A stretch of 6,440 nt of DNA, taken from assembly GCA_030424825.1 (NCBI GenBank), contig JAUHWE010000281.1:1-6440 (forward strand), written 5' to 3'. The notes under the pieces are model-generated. The model ran no database searches. It was not told the DNA's origin and saw only the letters and a program-made list of their open reading frames with translations. Shown here piece after piece: positions 4,788 to 6,440 of the stretch. The position numbers and the translations under genes are program-made. This DNA is from Verrucomicrobiia bacterium. Lineage in GTDB: Bacteria > Verrucomicrobiota > Verrucomicrobiia > Opitutales > Opitutaceae. The stretch's first letter is position 1, and every line of letters begins with the position of its first letter.

Positions 4788-6440
4788 TTATTGGCGACCG
4801 CTTAGCTGCTGCGCCCTCAATAAAAGATTTGGCAATGCGATGACGTCAGGATCGAGCGGATAGAAATCCTGCAAATCTTGACTGAGGTTAATCATCGATT
4901 GAAATTCTATATCTGCCGCTAGAGGGCTCTCATTCAAGAGAGCCGCAAAGCCCGCTGCGACGGCAGCCAAACGCATCGACGCGGGAGCCTCTGCTAGATC
5001 GGGGACATTCCGATTGTAAGGAAGACTCCAAGATCGCTCTTCGTAATCACCGGTCACCGGATCACGGTAACGTGCCCGAACCACACCTAAGTCTCCCGTT
5101 CCGCTCTCATCGAGATCGACGAGGTAGAGCGCATTGCCTGCTTCGGCTGCTCCGATTTCTGCCGCGTCCACCGCATTGTTCCGAAAGTCCTCGCTCTTGA
5201 GCTGATGCTGCTGGTAGCCAAGCAACTGATACGACCGGACTCGGTCGGGATTGAACTCCACCTGCACCTTCACGTCATTCGCGGCCGGCCGCAGTGATCC
5301 TAACAGATTTTCTCCAAACTCGGTCCGCACTTCATCCACCGTACGCAGAAAGCGGTAGCGACCATCCCCATTGCGGGACAGGCGTTCGAGCATTATGTCA
5401 TTGTGGCCATCGAAGCCGATTCCAAAGGAATCGAGGGCAATGCCCGCTTGCCGGTTTTCTTCCACCAGCTCGGTCAGGTCCTCTGCCACCGTATTGCCTA
5501 GGTTCGCCGCTCCATCGGTGAAAAGGATGATTCGATTGACCGCCCCACTACGGAATGTCCGTACCGCCGTTTCGTAGGCTAGCCTCAGTCCCGCTTCGAG
5601 ATCGGTGCCTCCGCGTGGGTTGAGCTGCGAACTCACTTCGCCTAGCCGTTCGGACGAGTCACTCGAAAGGGAATCAAGTATCAACCGAGCATCCTGACTG
5701 AATCCGATAACACTCACGGTGTCCGACGGCTGCAATTCCTGGCCAATGTTTGCGAGAATCGCTTCCACGATCTCGATGCGGTCTACTCGCGACATCGATC
5801 CGGACGAATCGATGGCCAGCACAAGATTCATTGGCTGAGAGTCCAAGCGTCCCGCTGCCGCCGTCTTTAGCGAGAATCTCACTACATCTTTATCGTGGGC
5901 ATAGGGCCAACGCGCTCGTTCCCAACTAAATCCAATCGACTCCTCCATGGTGGGTTCCGGATCCCCATAGTCGAAGGCATTGATAAACTCTTCAGTTCGC
6001 AAGGTACCCGCAACCGGAAGCTGGCGATTGCTCAAGTACGATTGGGTCAGTCGAAACGAAACGTCCGAAACATTGAGGGAAAAGGTCGATTGAGGAACCT
6101 CTGCGGTAAGGTATTCCGGATACTCAACCAAAGCCGAGTTCGACTGAGCGGGAGTAATTTCCTTGTCGGCCTCCGCCCGCTTTTCTTCCACTTGATCCCG
6201 CTCAATTTGCGGTGCTTGGATTTCTGACAAAGATTTTGGAAGCTCCGAAGATGCCAAGAGATCCCCTACCAGGTCCAAATTTCCAAATTCCGGATTCTTT
6301 GCTACGTTGTAATCCCAACCAATCGCTGAGGCATCTGCGAAACCTCCCGCTGTTGACTCGTCTGCAGCGACCTCTGTGATTCGCCCAACCGCTACCCCCA
6401 CTTGCCTTTGATCCGCGTCATCTGTAGGGGCCGGTACATT
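4788..6440 (-). CDS. YfbK-type von Willebrand factor A domain protein (5' end beyond window)
   Basis: The frame is open from the right edge to a TAA at 4788-4790. A GTG at 6401 could be read as a start, but 13 in-frame codons continue upstream to the edge and no signal peptide or lipobox is visible, so the N-terminus is probably outside. Residues are numbered from that GTG. Residues 1-100 are low in hydrophobicity, with a charged E/K/R-rich stretch at 59-82 that may be a linker. Residues 104-160 (STFSLNVSDVSF, then LRTEEFINAFDY) match the N-terminal domain preceding vWA in YfbK proteins. The vWA domain spans about 190-365 with a complete MIDAS: DSSGS at 198-202, T266 in GGTD, and D296 in FTDG. 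The rest, to 537, matches the YfbK C-terminal domain (DUF3520 type), including NPDRVRSYQLLGY at 384-396. vWA domains bind protein partners through a metal ion; the role of YfbK proteins is not established. The giant membrane protein encoded downstream is a candidate partner (inference). Confidence 0.93.
   Translation of the reverse strand, partial: NVPAPTDDADQRQVGVAVGRITEVAADESTAGGFADASAIGWDYNVAKNPEFGNLDLVGDLLASSELPKSLSEIQAPQIERDQVEEKRAEADKEITPAQSNSALVEYPEYLTAEVPQSTFSLNVSDVSFRLTQSYLSNRQLPVAGTLRTEEFINAFDYGDPEPTMEESIGFSWERARWPYAHDKDVVRFSLKTAAAGRLDSQPMNLVLAIDSSGSMSRVDRIEIVEAILANIGQELQPSDTVSVIGFSQDARLILDSLSSDSSERLGEVSSQLNPRGGTDLEAGLRLAYETAVRTFRSGAVNRIILFTDGAANLGNTVAEDLTELVEENRQAGIALDSFGIGFDGHNDIMLERLSRNGDGRYRFLRTVDEVRTEFGENLLGSLRPAANDVKVQVEFNPDRVRSYQLLGYQQHQLKSEDFRNNAVDAAEIGAAEAGNALYLVDLDESGTGDLGVVRARYRDPVTGDYEERSWSLPYNRNVPDLAEAPASMRLAAVAAGFAALLNESPLAADIEFQSMINLSQDLQDFYPLDPDVIALPNLLLRAQQLSGRQ

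Noticed and set aside
5294..6227. Plus-strand open frames inside the vWA gene (5294-5521, 5371-5577, 5895-6227)
   Set aside because: They are antisense to a well-recognised YfbK-type protein with an intact MIDAS; no independent coding signal.
6399..6401. GTG at 6401 as the true start of the vWA gene
   Set aside because: The frame stays open upstream to the window edge, the ribosome binding site is poor, and the expected N-terminal membrane or lipoprotein signal is absent.

Overview
The window is a gene-dense piece of a Gram-negative-type bacterial chromosome. It holds two genes, both read on the minus strand and both cut by the window edges. A von Willebrand factor A (vWA) protein of the YfbK type, a very large exported repeat protein, and GTAG-ended palindromic repeats of the REP/BIME kind together suggest the PVC group (Verrucomicrobiota or Planctomycetota). 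That assignment is a judgement from gene style and was not tested by search.

Layout in the direction of transcription (right to left). Positions 6440 to 4788 encode the vWA protein. It lacks its N-terminus, which lies beyond the right edge, but has an intact metal-binding MIDAS site and the usual three-part YfbK layout. A 40-bp AT-rich gap with a purine-rich Shine-Dalgarno-like stretch follows. From 4747 to position 1 a single frame stays open for 1582 codons without a stop and runs off the left edge. It encodes a giant protein: an unusual N-terminal extension, a signal peptide (about residues 83-104), a beta-rich extracytoplasmic region, a block of about six membrane helices (about residues 941-1138), and a second beta-rich region.

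Two observations stand out. First, codons 22-81 of the giant gene, just before the signal-peptide core, consist almost entirely of two adjacent palindromic elements. Both end in GTAG/CTAC, and one folds on paper into a gap-free four-way cruciform. Either the repeats were inserted in frame into the signal peptide's n-region, or the true start lies downstream of them. Second, the giant protein has an internal repeat of about 170-177 residues. It is marked by a P-x-G turn, an aromatic residue 13-14 positions later, and a G-aromatic beta-strand motif 65-70 positions later. Four copies precede the membrane block and at least two follow it.

The short gap and shared strand suggest one operon, with the vWA protein and the giant membrane protein acting together at the cell envelope. 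No biochemical role can be assigned to either. No RNA gene, CRISPR array, transposase gene or convincing terminator was seen.
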